From positions 8,327,265 through 8,391,264 of the forward strand of contig JAPTHN010000001.1 of the NCBI GenBank assembly GCA_026936325.1: a stretch of DNA of 64,000 nucleotides, given 5' to 3'. Origin of the DNA: Platynereis dumerilii. Lineage: Eukaryota; Annelida; Polychaeta; Phyllodocida; Nereididae. The position numbers and the translations under genes were made by a program. Below, piece by piece: positions 22,944 to 33,880 of this stretch (positions are counted from its first letter, which is position 1; every line of letters starts with the position of its first letter). The notes under the pieces were generated by a model, which ran no database searches, was not told the DNA's origin, and saw nothing but the letters and a program-made list of their open reading frames with translations.

Positions 22944-24149
22944 ATGAAAGGCTATGATGGAGAGAAACCACATGGATGTTCTATTTGTGGGAAATCATTC
23001 AACAGCAAGTCAATTCTAACCATTCATGCAAGAACACACACTGGAGAGAAGCCATATGGCTGTTCTATTTGCGGTAAGAAGTTCAACACAAAAAGACAAC
23101 TTGATTTACACATGAGAAGACACACTGGAGATGAGCCACATGGATGTTCCATTTGTGGTAAGAGGTTCAACATAAAGGCAGATCTGGACAGGCACACAAG
23201 AACCCACACTGGAGAGAAGCCATACGAATGTTCTATTTGTGGCAAAAAGTTCAGCACTAAAGGAATTGTCACTTTACACATGAGAACACACACTGGAGAG
23301 AAGCCATATGGATGTTCTGTCTGTGGTAAATTGTTCAGCCAAAAGGGAGACCTTCATAGACACACAAGAACACATACTGGAGAAAAGCCATATGGATGTT
23401 CGGCTTGCGGGAAAATGTTTAGCACAAAAGGAGATCTAAAGAAACACACTAGGACACACACTGGAGAGAAGCCATATGGATGTTCTGTTTGTGGTAAAAA
23501 GTTCGGCACAAACAGAGATCTCGATATACACATAAGACGACACGCTGGAGAGAAACCACATGGATGTTCTGCTTGTAGGAAAACATTCAGCACTAAAGGA
23601 GAACTTACGAAACACACTAGAACACACACTGGAGAGACACCATATGGTTGTTCTATTTGCGGTAAAAAATTCCTGGAAAAAAGTGGTCTTAACAAACACT
23701 TGAGAACACACACTGGAGAGAAGCCACATGGATGTTCTGTTTGTGGTAAAATGTTCAGCGGAAAAAATCTTGTTGATTACCACATGAGAACACACACTGG
23801 AGAGAAACCATATGAGTGTTCTGTATGTGGTAAAAAGTTCAGTAGGAAAGGAGATCTTACGAAACACTCTAGGACACACACCGGAGAGAAGCCATACGAA
23901 TGTTTTGTTTGTGGTAAAATGTTCAGTGTTAAAGGAACTCTTGATACACACACAAGAACACACACTGGAGAGAAGCCATATGGATGTTCTATTTGTGGTA
24001 AATTGTTCAGCCAAAGTGGAGACCTTCAGAGACACACCAGGACACACACTGGAGAGAAGCCGTATGGATGTTCTGTTTGTGGTAAATTGTACAGTTCAAA
24101 GGTGCATCTCAACAATCACACAAAGATACACAGTGTTGGATCAGATTAG
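22944..24149 (+). CDS. 14-finger C2H2 zinc-finger protein
   Basis: A 401-residue protein made almost wholly of 14 consecutive C2H2 fingers of 28 residues each. Each finger has the CX2CX12HX3H spacing, and most are joined by TGEKP-type linkers; finger 2 is followed by TGDEP and finger 8 by TGETP. It is presumably a nuclear DNA-binding protein. No KRAB, BTB, SET or other effector domain is present. An in-frame TAA three codons upstream and A at -3 support the ATG. Fingers share a very uniform backbone (GCSICGKKF) while helix positions differ (for example SQKGDLHRH, GTNRDLDIH, SGKNLVDYH). Fingers 2-3 and 7-8 share the unusual RRH end and HGCS start, hinting at block duplication. Such arrays expand in many metazoans; the target is unknown. 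Confidence 0.95.
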   Translation: MKGYDGEKPHGCSICGKSFNSKSILTIHARTHTGEKPYGCSICGKKFNTKRQLDLHMRRHTGDEPHGCSICGKRFNIKADLDRHTRTHTGEKPYECSICGKKFSTKGIVTLHMRTHTGEKPYGCSVCGKLFSQKGDLHRHTRTHTGEKPYGCSACGKMFSTKGDLKKHTRTHTGEKPYGCSVCGKKFGTNRDLDIHIRRHAGEKPHGCSACRKTFSTKGELTKHTRTHTGETPYGCSICGKKFLEKSGLNKHLRTHTGEKPHGCSVCGKMFSGKNLVDYHMRTHTGEKPYECSVCGKKFSRKGDLTKHSRTHTGEKPYECFVCGKMFSVKGTLDTHTRTHTGEKPYGCSICGKLFSQSGDLQRHTRTHTGEKPYGCSVCGKLYSSKVHLNNHTKIHSVGSD

Positions 24150-24230
24150 CCTCAGTGTCTTGCAGTTGTCTTTTCAATTAGTTGTGTTATGGCATGTTGT
24201 AATACATTTCTTATTTGAATACTCACGCGT

Positions 24231-24244
24231 AGATAGATAGATAG
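24231..24244 (+). repeat. short (TAGA)n microsatellite
   Basis: Three to four tandem tagA units in the 3' UTR of the zinc-finger gene. Confidence 0.8.
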
Positions 24245-24690
24245 AAAAAGGGCATTATTTATTTGTATTTGTAAAAATATTTTGTAATGATATAATCTGA
24301 ATAGAGAAGAGATACTAACAGAAGGTTTAAATGATTTAATCTTCAATTGTGAGCACACAATGCTGAGAAACTATTATCTCATATTTGCCACTTTATGTCT
24401 GCCAACATTAATATTTGCTGATTTAATAAATTCTCCAAAGTTTCCAAACCCTCTCATAAGTAACCAGATGATGACATCAACTTTTTTCTTCGACAAAGAA
24501 TAGAAAAAGTATTTTATTTGTTAAGATTTCACAATTTTGGACATTACCGATTTATCTGATGACATGTCTTGCTTACGTTGATACGGGAAATACGTTATTG
24601 ATTGTAAATATCTATGCGCGACGAGAATTTTTCGGCATAGAAATGTTCACTTTTTCGGTTTACATATAATTGATAAATTAACTTCATGTG

Positions 24691-24983
24691 GAGGCAACCA
24701 TTAGATTATCCCCGGGGGGGGGGGGATGGGAGGAACTCATGCAGGGGAGGCTAGGATTTTTAAAATTTCTTATTGTTTCTTGTCCAGTTTTTGTGAAATG
24801 AATTAAATTTAATGCAGTCTTGGAATAAATCATTTCTTATGGGGGTGCATCTCAACATGATATTGTTTAATTTAGAAACAAATCATTATTGGCATAATAT
24901 TATCATCGTCAATGCTACCTCAAAATAAATTGTTTCACACCAAGGAAAGCTTCAGATGTATCTGAACATCTAATGGTTGCCCC
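24691..24983. mobile_element. G-rich MITE candidate with short inverted ends
   Basis: GGCAACCATTAGAT near 24693 and its exact complement ATCTAATGGTTGCC at 24968-24981 bound a 290-bp stretch with a 13-base G run just inside the left end. No target duplication was fixed. Confidence 0.6.
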
Positions 24984-25096
24984 TGAAATGCATATACACG
25001 TTGATAAAATTGTATGATATATATTGTAGTTTCTTACCGAAACTAGCATAAACATTTTGTCACATTGACATTTTACATGGTGTATTATTTGATTTA

Positions 25097-25571
25097 CAGT
25101 GCCACCTGTAAGTTTGTGAAACGGTTGATATTTTGCCATTGCTGCAATACTAAACATCCTCGACCAAACTAGTTGTAGAATCTTGAATTCTCATCCGATA
25201 AGAGGAAATCATTTTGGGGTCATACAGGCCGATATTTGAGTCATGTGGGATAACAATGGTTTTCATTTTCCTTTGCCATACTTGGAGTGAGGTATGTGTC
25301 AAAGTCTTTGATAAGTAAGTGAAACATAAGCTCGATGTCATTTCAATGGTTCGCTTACTTATCAAAGACTTTGACCCATATCAAACTCTAAGTACAGCAA
25401 ACAAAATTGGCAGCCATTGTATCACACATGTCTGCAGTATTTGCTTTTATGATCCAAATATGATTTCCACTTCTCAGATGAGAATTCATGCTTCTACAAG
25501 AAGTTTGGTCAAGGATCTTTAGCATTGCGACAATGACAAAATATCACCCGTTTCACTAACAGGCGGCACCG
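25097..25571. mobile_element. 475-bp inverted-repeat MITE with TA target duplication
   Basis: Almost the whole element is one inverted repeat, with ends CAGTGCCACCTG and CAGGCGGCACCG and arms of about 220 bp. The inner arms (gtcaaagtctttgataagta and complement) are nearly perfect. TA lies at 25095-25096 and 25572-25573. Arms are perhaps 80 percent identical overall. No coding frame. Confidence 0.85.
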
Positions 25572-25573
25572 TA

Positions 25574-26350
25574 GCTTGTTTTACTGTCCTGAAGCATTTC
25601 ACTGAACTGAAGATAATGAATTGCATTCCTGAAACTGTATGTATGTATATCTGGCTTTAATAAAAGAATAAACCGTATGAAAAGGGAGATGTTGTAGCTT
25701 CCAAAGCTCAGTTATGAGCACCCACTCATGTATAATTGATGACTTTAATATCTAGACTCAACGCCTGAGGTTGTCATCTGTTATAAATGGCATTAATGCT
25801 ATAGACATTTGGTCTGTCAAACGCCCAAAACAGCAATGGATTTTCTTGTCAACGTTTCAGGCAAAAAAGTACACTGTAGTTGCGATATAAATGTCTTAAA
25901 AGAAATATAATTTCATGGAAGGGAGTTAGTTGTAACTGTGGCTTTTTTCATACGATATTAAGAATGTGACTATATACAATATTAGCGATTTTATAAGACT
26001 CATTCTGAAGATTTTACGCTTTTAATCCTAGCTATTCTCACTGTAAATATTTCATCCCTCATCTGTCGTATCATTTGTAAAAAGCATTTCTTGCTTATGC
26101 TTATGTTTCACTGAGGCCTCGAAGCTGCTTCAGGAACCATTTAATAATGTGTACTTTACCTCAAATCTCGATAGAATAGCTAATTGAAATATAAAAAATT
26201 TGGCCAAAATTGGAAAAGTGCAAAAAATATCAAAAAATAAATGTATGAACAGAAAAATTCTGCAATTCAGAAAAAGTGAATAGATTGCTTAAAAATGATA
26301 GAAGAACCCCAAGAAATAACTTTCAAGCTGAATGCACTACCAAAAAAAAT
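25574..26350. other. AT-rich DNA, no feature recognised
   Basis: No gene or repeat ends were seen. Confidence 0.4.
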
Positions 26351-26356
26351 TGCCAT

Positions 26357-26575
26357 ACACACAGAAAAAAACTTGGTTTATTGGGGTTTTCTACATAATC
26401 AGTTGAATGTACAGTAAACCAAGGGGATTTTAAGGGCTTATTATGGTTGTTTAAAAAATCAAATGAATCATTGAAAATCCAGTCTGGTTAATATTGGTTT
26501 ATTAGGGTTTTATAATAAATAACTTGGATCTTTACAAAACCAGTCGAGGTTTAAAGTCCAAGTTCATTGATCTTA
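26357..26575. mobile_element. partial copy of a TGGTTT/AAACCA-iterating element
   Basis: It starts acacacagaaaaaaacttgg and then repeats TGGTTT, TGGTTA, AAACCA and AATCCA words at short intervals. It resembles the outer element at 49773-51340, whose right end has the complementary cttttttt ctgagtgtgt. The right boundary is unclear. Confidence 0.5.
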
Positions 26576-27059
26576 AACATTATTCACAGCTACACATTAG
26601 GGAAATACAATACTAAATCTGGCAAGTTTGTTGTTTGTCATTGTTACAGCTGTATTAAGGCTAATCACAAGGTATGTTTGGCAGTCAGAAATGCACAGTT
26701 CTGACACTCTTTCTGAAGTCAGTTTGATAGAACAGCACCAAATAGAACTGGTTTGACCAGTGAATGAAGAGGCACGCTTATACTGGTTCACCCACTGTTC
26801 CAAGGTGAGAATTTTATGATTCATTTTTTAAACTATGGCTACAGCCATATGTTTATTGTAATGCAAAATGAATTCCCGTAATCCTATCGCTCGACATATC
26901 TCTTTTAATCTGCCAAACATACCTTCAAAATTTGACATACCCTTCTATTTTCACCCGACAATTATGCCCGGTTATATATCGTCCGTCTTAGATGGCTCTT
27001 TGTTCTATTTGCCGACTCGCTTCGTAAGCTTTTTGCGGCGTCTTCAGAATCCACACAAA

Positions 27060-27180
27060 AACCGATAAATATCGCGGCGTCAATCAAAACACAACCGTGA
27101 CGTCACAGAAAAGTTTATCACGTGACCGCGCCCAATGCCATTCTGGCGCCAACTTTCGGGCGGGCAGGACTTTTTTAGTT
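27060..27180. promoter_or_regulatory. CpG-rich TATA-less promoter, possibly bidirectional
   Basis: A short CpG-rich island in AT-rich DNA. It has a CRE (TGACGTCA, 27098-27105), an E-box-type TCACGTGA (27118-27125), a CCAAT box (27132-27136), GGCGCC (27145-27150) and cgggcggg (27158-27165). A plus-strand exon with a good donor follows at 27388. On the minus side, a CpG-rich stretch ends in a possible donor (AGAAGG|GTATGT near 26945), so divergent transcription is plausible. Confidence 0.6.
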
Positions 27181-28273
27181 GATGCGAAAATCGGACAATT
27201 TTCGATCTAAACGACGTATTTACTAATTGAACAACACAACAACTTGATGACAAAGGACTGATATCACTGGAAATTCGATTTATGTGATTGGATTACCTTT
27301 TCTGCGAAGATTACTTGCAAAAACTCGGCCGCAAAACCTACGAAAATCGGCGAAAATCTTTCCCAATATGGTGGCGCTCAGGCCTAAGGTATGTTGAGAA
27401 ATTATTTGTTGAATCCCTTGAAACACTTTTAGTCGATTGTTAGCTGATCCTAGATGATTTTCAGATGTTTAATGCATCGAATTTGATATTGGTTGATTGT
27501 TGTTGAAAAGTTGCCAAATCGCGATGTTTTTTTTCGTGCACAAAATGGCTTTTTTCGGACCGTTTTTGGTGGTTTTACTGTCTGTTACCTATTTAATCGT
27601 CTTGCAAATAATTTCAGAAGACTTTTGCACTAATTCGAAGGTTTCTAACTGCTCTGTAGGCTGTTTAATCGTCCGAAATGTGTCGGAATTTATATGCGGA
27701 AATTAACTTCCTGTTGTCATTTTTTTGACAGAGGCTGGGGAAAATCACTGCATGTCAACTGTGCTGTGGCTTGCCGAAAATGGTTGTCTCGATCACAGAA
27801 GTGGTTGTTTCACTCTGGGAATGTTATTGATTGAATAGAGGGATTCTTGAGGATAATTGTGTTATAAATTGGACTCTTCTACGTGCGTTTAAAGCGATCC
27901 CTGAGCGATTTGAAATTGCAAAGTTGAAATGATGTTTTGACACTGGATTTTCGCCCAATTTACGTCGTGGAAATTCGCTCGCCGTGAATATACGGTCGCT
28001 CAATCACATTGTGAGTATGTTAATAGAAAAACAGGCATTTTTCTGAACATTTTGATGTCAGTTTTGTTGTTCTACGTTGAGTTTTCATATTATTTTGGTA
28101 ACTTCAAAGTTGAGAAATGAAATTTTGGCCTATCTTGAAGTTGAACTGTCAATTTGTCAAAAAATGAATATAAGTCTGTGTCTACGATTTGGTAATATTA
28201 AACTGACCAAAAAGTCTGTTTCTGCAACTTGGTGATCCTTGCCAATTTGATGTCTACCAGTTAGTAGTACCGG

Positions 28274-29580
28274 TGATCAGTCAAAACGCCTACAAGCAAA
28301 AACGGCAACAGACAGTAACGCCTACAGTTTTTTTTGCATGCATTGTCAAAAACACCTACAGCTAATTTTCCTTTTGCAAGACAGTGTAAAAACGGCTATT
28401 GGCCATTACAAAAACAGCAAATGCACTTTACAAAAATGGCTATTTCCGATTGACCAAAACGGCTACATCATTTCACTTCTGAAAAATTTTCTACAGAATC
28501 ATGATTGCAATATTTGATCCAATTGCTAATTGTCATAATGTCACATTTTCATGTCACATGGGTGATCAGTCAAAACCCCTACAAACAAAAACGCCTACTG
28601 ACAAAAACGCTTACAGTATTTTTTGCATTATCAAAAACGCCTACAGTTAATTTTCTTTTTGCATGACAGTGTAAAAATGGCTATTGGCCATTGCAAAAAC
28701 GGCAACTGCACTCTACAAAAACGCCTACACTATATATTGCTATTTATTTCTTCAAAGGCTGCCTGATGCTGAAGCTAATTGGTTTTTCATTCACATCTAC
28801 TAATGTTTTGGTATATTCATGCCGGTAAATCTCACAAGATGGTAATTGACAACACAGTTGTTCCTTTATAAACAGGCGTTTTTGTAAAGTGGTATAGCCA
28901 TTTTGGTATAGACTTGTATGCGTTTTTGACATCTATTAGTAGGCGTTTTTGCATTGCTGTTCTTGCATTGTCAGAAATCACAGTAGGCGTTTTTGTCTGT
29001 AAGCGTTTTGACTGCTAATCGTCACATGTATACCAACACACAATTCTGTATAAATGATAGTTGCTATTTAGCCCTTCAAAGGCTGTTAGATGTTGAAGCT
29101 AGTTGGGTTTTCTGTCACACCTACTAATGAATTTTTGACACTTGACCTGAATATTTTTTGACAAGGATAGAAATGTTGATTACCATTAAAACTTATAAAT
29201 TCTTTCTTCTACTAATGTATTACAAAATAATGCTTTTGTTCCCATGGCATTTATTAATTTAAATTACCAGTGTAAAAAAACTATGTAAACTGGATCAAAA
29301 TGAGCACTCAACATGCTCAAGCTTTGTCTCTACTGGAATACACTTGCTGCTTATTTCTGACTATAGAAAAAAAGACAATTGCTCCTTGGGATATTCATTG
29401 GACACCATGGACAGTAGTTCATGTATAAACACTAGGCGCTTTTGTAAAGTGGTATAGCCATTTTGGTGTTGACTTGTAGCCATTTTGACATCTATTAGTA
29501 GGCGTTTTTGGCGTTGCTGTTTTCGCATTTTCAGAAATCACAGTAGGCGTTCTTGTTTGTAGGCGTTTTGACTGCTAATC
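28274..29580. mobile_element. element iterating AAAACGCCTAC
   Basis: About 15 forward copies of AAAACGCCTAC or near variants (AAAACGGCTAC, AAAATGGCTAT) lie at 28280-28735. About 12 reverse copies (GTAGGCGTTTTTG) lie at 28870-29575. The two ends are inverted: ATCAGTCAAAACGCCTACAA on the left and its complement at the right. A block with 'cttcaaaggctg' is duplicated at about 28750 and 29075. No coding frame is present. It looks like a non-autonomous element or repeat array of unknown class. Confidence 0.75.
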
Positions 29581-29884
29581 ATAGAACCTGTTGTCTACTA
29601 GTTGGTTGTCTACCAGTTGGTTTGTGACCGTTTGTCACAACCTTTTATTTCATGATTTATTTAATTTAAATAGATTTGTTTGATTTAAATCAATTTATTT
29701 ATACCTTTGATAGTTTCTATATATTTTTTCTTATTCAGAATAGATCTTCCCGAATAATACATAATGTCCACATTTTCATTTCATCAAATGAATGATAGTA
29801 GCAGTTTTCGTAGTGGTTTATACTGTGATTGATTTAAAAAACAACTCGGTTAGAACTGTCATACTTACTATTTGTTATCCTTTA

Positions 29885-30003
29885 GGTCTGTGGACAACTT
29901 GCCAGGGGACTGCTCGCCAGTGGACTACTCACCAGTGGACTTGACCCATTTCCCGCCAGTCCCCCAACTCGCCAGGTTACCTGGAGCTGAGACGAAATGT
30001 AGG
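29885..30003 (+). other. candidate extra exon of the 27-49 kb transcript
   Basis: A GC-richer block after gttatcctttag and before GTAATTTT, with a 15-bp tandem unit (ctgctcgccagtgga, ctactcaccagtgga). In phase with exon 1 it would read VCGQLARGLLASGLL and stop after 34 codons. It could also be a repeat fragment. Confidence 0.25.
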
Positions 30004-30247
30004 TAATTTTCGCTAAATAAAACTGTTTGACAAATGGGGTAATATTTAGTATAGCGCAGCCTTTAAAACTCACTCTGACCTTTTACTAGGCATGCGGGCC
30101 GATAAAAACGTAAAAAAATCATGAAAAATGAGTAAGTTATAGTGACGTTTTCATTAAATCTTTGTAAAATGTAATTGGGGGCGGCAGACCCAAAAATTAA
30201 ATATGGAATAACAATTATTTACACTTGTCAAATATGACGGCCTGGTA

Positions 30248-30734
30248 CAGTTGTGCTTGAAAATTAGTGAACCCATAGAGATTTACCATTGAAGACAATG
30301 ATAAAGTTGTCTCACCGTACTGGCCATAGCATAAATGATATTGCATGAATCATTGAACCAATGACTGTATTATACCATTGAGGTTTCCCACTACTTGTAC
30401 TAGTCTGGCCATTGGATTTGTATCAGGGGTCTTTGCGCTAGATAGGGGTTATAATTGTGCAAAAGTAAGTGAACCCTCTTCTCCTATCTTTTAACATTAC
30501 GCTTAGGGTGCACTTACTTTTGCACAATTATAACCCCTATCTAGCACAAAAACCCTTGATACAAATCCAATGGCCAGACTAGTACATGTAGTGGGAAACC
30601 TCAATGGTATAATACCGGCATTGGTTCAATGATTCGTGCAATATCATTTATGGTATGGCCAGTACGGTGAAAGAACTTTATCATTGTCTTCAATGGTAAA
30701 TCTCTATGGGTTCACTAATTTTCAAGCACAACTG
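30248..30734. mobile_element. 487-bp foldback MITE of Tc1/mariner type
   Basis: Two arms of about 225 bp are inverted copies at roughly 95 percent identity around a centre of about 40 bp. The end CAGTTGTGCTTGAAAATTAG followed by TGAACCC closely resembles Tc1-family termini. TA lies at 30246-30247 and 30735-30736. Non-coding, so it must have moved with an enzyme supplied elsewhere. Confidence 0.9.
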
Positions 30735-30739
30735 TATAC

Positions 30740-30788
30740 TGAATCTGCATATATGGTGAGCAATAAATGAATTGAATTGAATTGAATT
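30740..30788 (+). mobile_element. LINE or SINE 3' tail fragment with (GAATT)n
   Basis: agcaataaatgaattgaatt with further GAATT units is typical of CR1/L2/RTE-like 3' tails. It abuts the right TA of the foldback MITE. Confidence 0.45.
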
Positions 30789-31003
30789 GCATGACCATAT
30801 CATTTTGTGATAAAATATCACTGTGACAGCCAAAATGTTTAAATGATGCTATCAACAGATGACGGCGATGTTATTTTGCTTTTTTTTTTTCAAGGTTGGT
30901 AATTGTTTTCAAGTGTTTTTTTCATAATCTTAATCAAATGAATCTCCTTAAATCAAATAAATCTGTTTAAATAAAATGCGTCATGATTTCAGTGCCTTGA
31001 AAT

Positions 31004-31158
31004 CAGGGTCCTGGATTCCTGGTCGTCCTATCGCCTGAGACACCCAGATTTTGAGAAGGACGACCAAGATTTGCCAGGATTTTACAATAAAATGATAAGC
31101 TGGGCTCCCTGCATGTGGTGAAGTACGCCCAAAATCTGGCAACAAATCTGGGACCCTG
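31004..31158. mobile_element. 155-bp hAT-type MITE
   Basis: Ends CAGGGTCCTGGATT and its near complement AAATCTGGGACCCTG are flanked by 8-bp repeats cttgaaat (30996-31003) and cttaaaat (31159-31166), 7 of 8 matching. This fits the hAT superfamily. It lies just upstream of exon 2 of the long transcript. Confidence 0.65.
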
Positions 31159-31237
31159 CTTAAAATCATCATTTAAACCGTGATTTAAATTGCCTATCGT
31201 TTTTGCTTTCTTTTCAGCAAGACAGCAGCAGAACTCG

Positions 31238-31899
31238 ATGGTAAAGCCGGATGACATGCATGCGTATGTGCAAGCAGGTTTAAAACCGATGTATAACGCT
31301 AACTACAAGATATTGCACTTGACATTTTCATGGTATGTCAAAACAAAATTACATGAAGGCTTTAATCTTTTAAGTAAATGAAATAAATTATTTTTAAAGT
31401 ACTGTACTGATCAGTTAGAGACAAATGAAAATTACTTGTGTGTTATACTGAGGTTGTGCTGCATGATAAGTGATTTAAAGCAGCACTAGCAGTGTTATAT
31501 GCAGCATGAGGAATGGCTTTCAGAACGCCCTTGTCCGAACTTGGATGGCACACTAATTGACATGTTGATTATTCATTTTTCAGTAGAATTTCACTGGTCC
31601 AAAGCTTTTTTCAGGTGATCAGGATGACCGAACTGTTTGTCAAAACTAGTGAAAATTATCTAAAATAATTAATTGCACTTTCTGTGATAATTTTATTGCA
31701 TTACTTGATATCTTGATAAACAATACATTTTCTATCAATTGCAATTGTGCTGCCTTATAGTATAGTTCATAAAATTAGTTGAAGGCAAGTTCATACATTT
31801 AATTAACAATCATTCATCTTTCACTGTTTCAGGGGGAGAGTAAAAATAACATTAATGGATATGCTGCCTTCAAGCATCGATTCCCCCTTTGCATCTTGA
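31238..31899 (+). CDS. possible spliced small ORF, 53 residues (exons 2-3)
   Basis: Joining 31238-31332 to 31833-31899 gives a 53-residue frame that begins MVKPDDMHAYVQAGLKP and ends SSIDSPFAS. It has no recognised domain. A short upstream ATG in exon 1 (MVALRPK...) would precede it. Coding status is unproven. Confidence 0.2.
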
Positions 31900-31916
31900 A
31901 GACCAGTACAAGGTAA

Positions 31917-32275
31917 ATCTTGCAAAAATTGATAACAGTAAATTCGGCAAAAAAATGTGAAAAAATGTTATTTTTTCAATGCTCCATGATTCCGTCAATT
32001 TTGGAGTTACACTGTGGAATTTTGCATTTAGGTGTCTAAGTTATACCTTTTTAAATGACTAAACTCATTTGGAGGGCCTATCTTGTGACATTTTCATAAA
32101 AACCAAAAATTGGGAAAAATGAGGATTTATGATGTATTTCTCAAATTTTGGTTTCTCAAAAATTAATGGTAAACAATAAACAATAAATTGGTAAACTTCA
32201 ACAAATATTTACACTAAATTGGTAAACTTCAACAAATATTTACTTAATCATTTTGGGAAGTTACTTATAGGCCTC
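31917..32275 (+). repeat. dispersed repeat, uninterrupted copy
   Basis: About 85 percent identical to 43490-43751 joined to 45911-45975, starting from ttgataacagtaaattcgg. This copy keeps the empty target site (ggTAAac at 32168-32174) that is filled by a 2.2-kb transposon in the other copy. A 31-bp unit (taaattggtaaacttcaaca...) is doubled in tandem at 32184-32243. Confidence 0.85.
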
Positions 32276-33554
32276 TGTCTCTGTTCGAGACTGACAAGTG
32301 GCAGCAGAATGCTGACAGTCCCCGGAAAATCGAATTGGGTCAACATCAATTCGATCTGTGTTGGACAGATCACAAGATCAGGTCGCACAACAGCTGTCCA
32401 TATTACTACGCCAAACTACTTTCACAAAGCATGGTTGCTGGCAAAGATCCAGTACACTGCTTTACATGAAAATGTTTGGAAATCATCAGACAAAAGAAAG
32501 TTTTGAAACTTTTGCCTGTGAAAGGGATGATTTTACTCATCAGAAGATTGATGGTAACCTATTCAATCTACTTATGACATTTAGCGCATGGTAAATTGCA
32601 GTCAGAAAAGGGTCCAAAAAGAATGCTCTCTCACTTATTTGCATGTCCATACAAAAGCCAATGTTTTTGCTTTGTGATATCAAAAATACTCATTTGTATT
32701 GATTCTGTTACTTTATAGAGATTTATTAAGTAGGACAACAATATAATTTACAATTTTACAGAAGCTGTGTTACACTCAGCGAAATTTCTTGTCTGGTTTT
32801 ATTTCAATATATTTGAAACAATCACTGAATCAGGTTCTTGATGTTTCTTGACTCTGTCAGACTTTTCAGAATTTGATGTTTTTGTGGCATTTACGATGAC
32901 AATATATGCATGTCAAGTAGCATTGTCATTTCCTTGATTACAAAAGCACAGGCAGTCGCCTGGACTGAATTTAAGTCTGTTTAAAATTATACTGAATATC
33001 CTTTGACTAATACAGGGGTGGGCCTGTGACAAAAGGCATTACCTACATGTTGCATTATCTTTTTCAAAAACATTTTTTGTGAATTTCTTGTATTTTTCCT
33101 ACTATCCAAAATTATGCTTAACATGAATCCAGTAAGTTCTAAGTATTGATGACTATTATACATGGATATCACTATCACCCACTCCATGTAATACCAAAAC
33201 GGCAAGCTTTGAATCTCCGGATTTTTGTTTTTATTCAGATAATTTGATTTAATTAACATTTCTTTTTCTTGCAGTGAGCAGACTTTTGTTTGGAGTTAAA
33301 GGACTAAAACACAGATATATGCCTTTCACAGAAACATGTACAGCTGTAGCAATTGCTTCAAGATGGAATGTTTTTGACCTTTAGGATTCTTCTTTGGGTG
33401 CTCCCAGACGGAAAGAGTTGACAGAGCTCTCTGGGTGAGTAGAGAGGTTTGTGTTGAGAACTTAATTCATTAGATTTTCAGATATTCTTGGTATATATCA
33501 TGTATTTCCCATAGCTAATTGTAGTGCTAATAAGGTATATATATACTCCTGTGA

Positions 33555-33719
33555 GGCCTGATTTTTAGCTTCTTGGATCTTCTGAAAGCCTTTCAAGGTC
33601 AGTGGAAGGCGGTAAAAATCTCTCAAAAATAAACTGATTGTTCAGCACCTTTTTTTTCCTGAGTAGAAAGTCTTTTCGGTCTGTTGATCTGAGAAGCTGA
33701 AAATTAAGTATGTTTGGCC
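33555..33719. mobile_element. diverged MITE of the GGCC...TTAGCTTC family
   Basis: The left end GGCCTGATTTTTAGCTTC and right end GAAGCTGAAAATTAAG...GGCC match the inverted ends of the element at 37071-37259, with a small deletion in the left end. Confidence 0.6.
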
Positions 33720-33794
33720 TTACTAATTTTCACAGACTCAAATCACAGATAAGAATTTAGAACTGAATCATGAATTGGATACTAATGGATAGAT

Positions 33795-33880
33795 TGAAGA
33801 TAGTTAAAACTTTATTGTCCCAGATGGGAAATTCTTTGGCATACATGTACATTGTACAGGTTTAATAAATCTGTACATGC
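33795..33880 (-). mobile_element. LINE 3' end fragment (L2/CR1-like tail)
   Basis: On the minus strand it reads CCCATCTGGGACAATAAAG, the typical 3' hairpin and tail of L2/CR1/Rex-type LINEs and the SINEs that borrow it. No coding part is attached. Confidence 0.6.

Larger units (their letters stand above)
22853..24430 (+). other. terminal exon of the zinc-finger gene
   Basis: A good splice acceptor (atttatcttttcag) ends at 22852. The exon continues through about 90 bases of 5' UTR, the whole coding frame, and a 3' UTR with AATAAA at 24425-24430. This implies at least one non-coding upstream exon. Confidence 0.55.

Noticed and set aside
23024-24047. Long open frames on the minus strand across the zinc-finger gene (89, 119, 203 and 62 codons)
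   Set aside because: They are antisense shadows of the 84-bp finger repeat and show its periodicity, not an independent protein.
28274-29580. Satellite or telomere-like array
   Set aside because: Spacing between motifs is irregular and orientation switches in the middle, unlike a tandem satellite.
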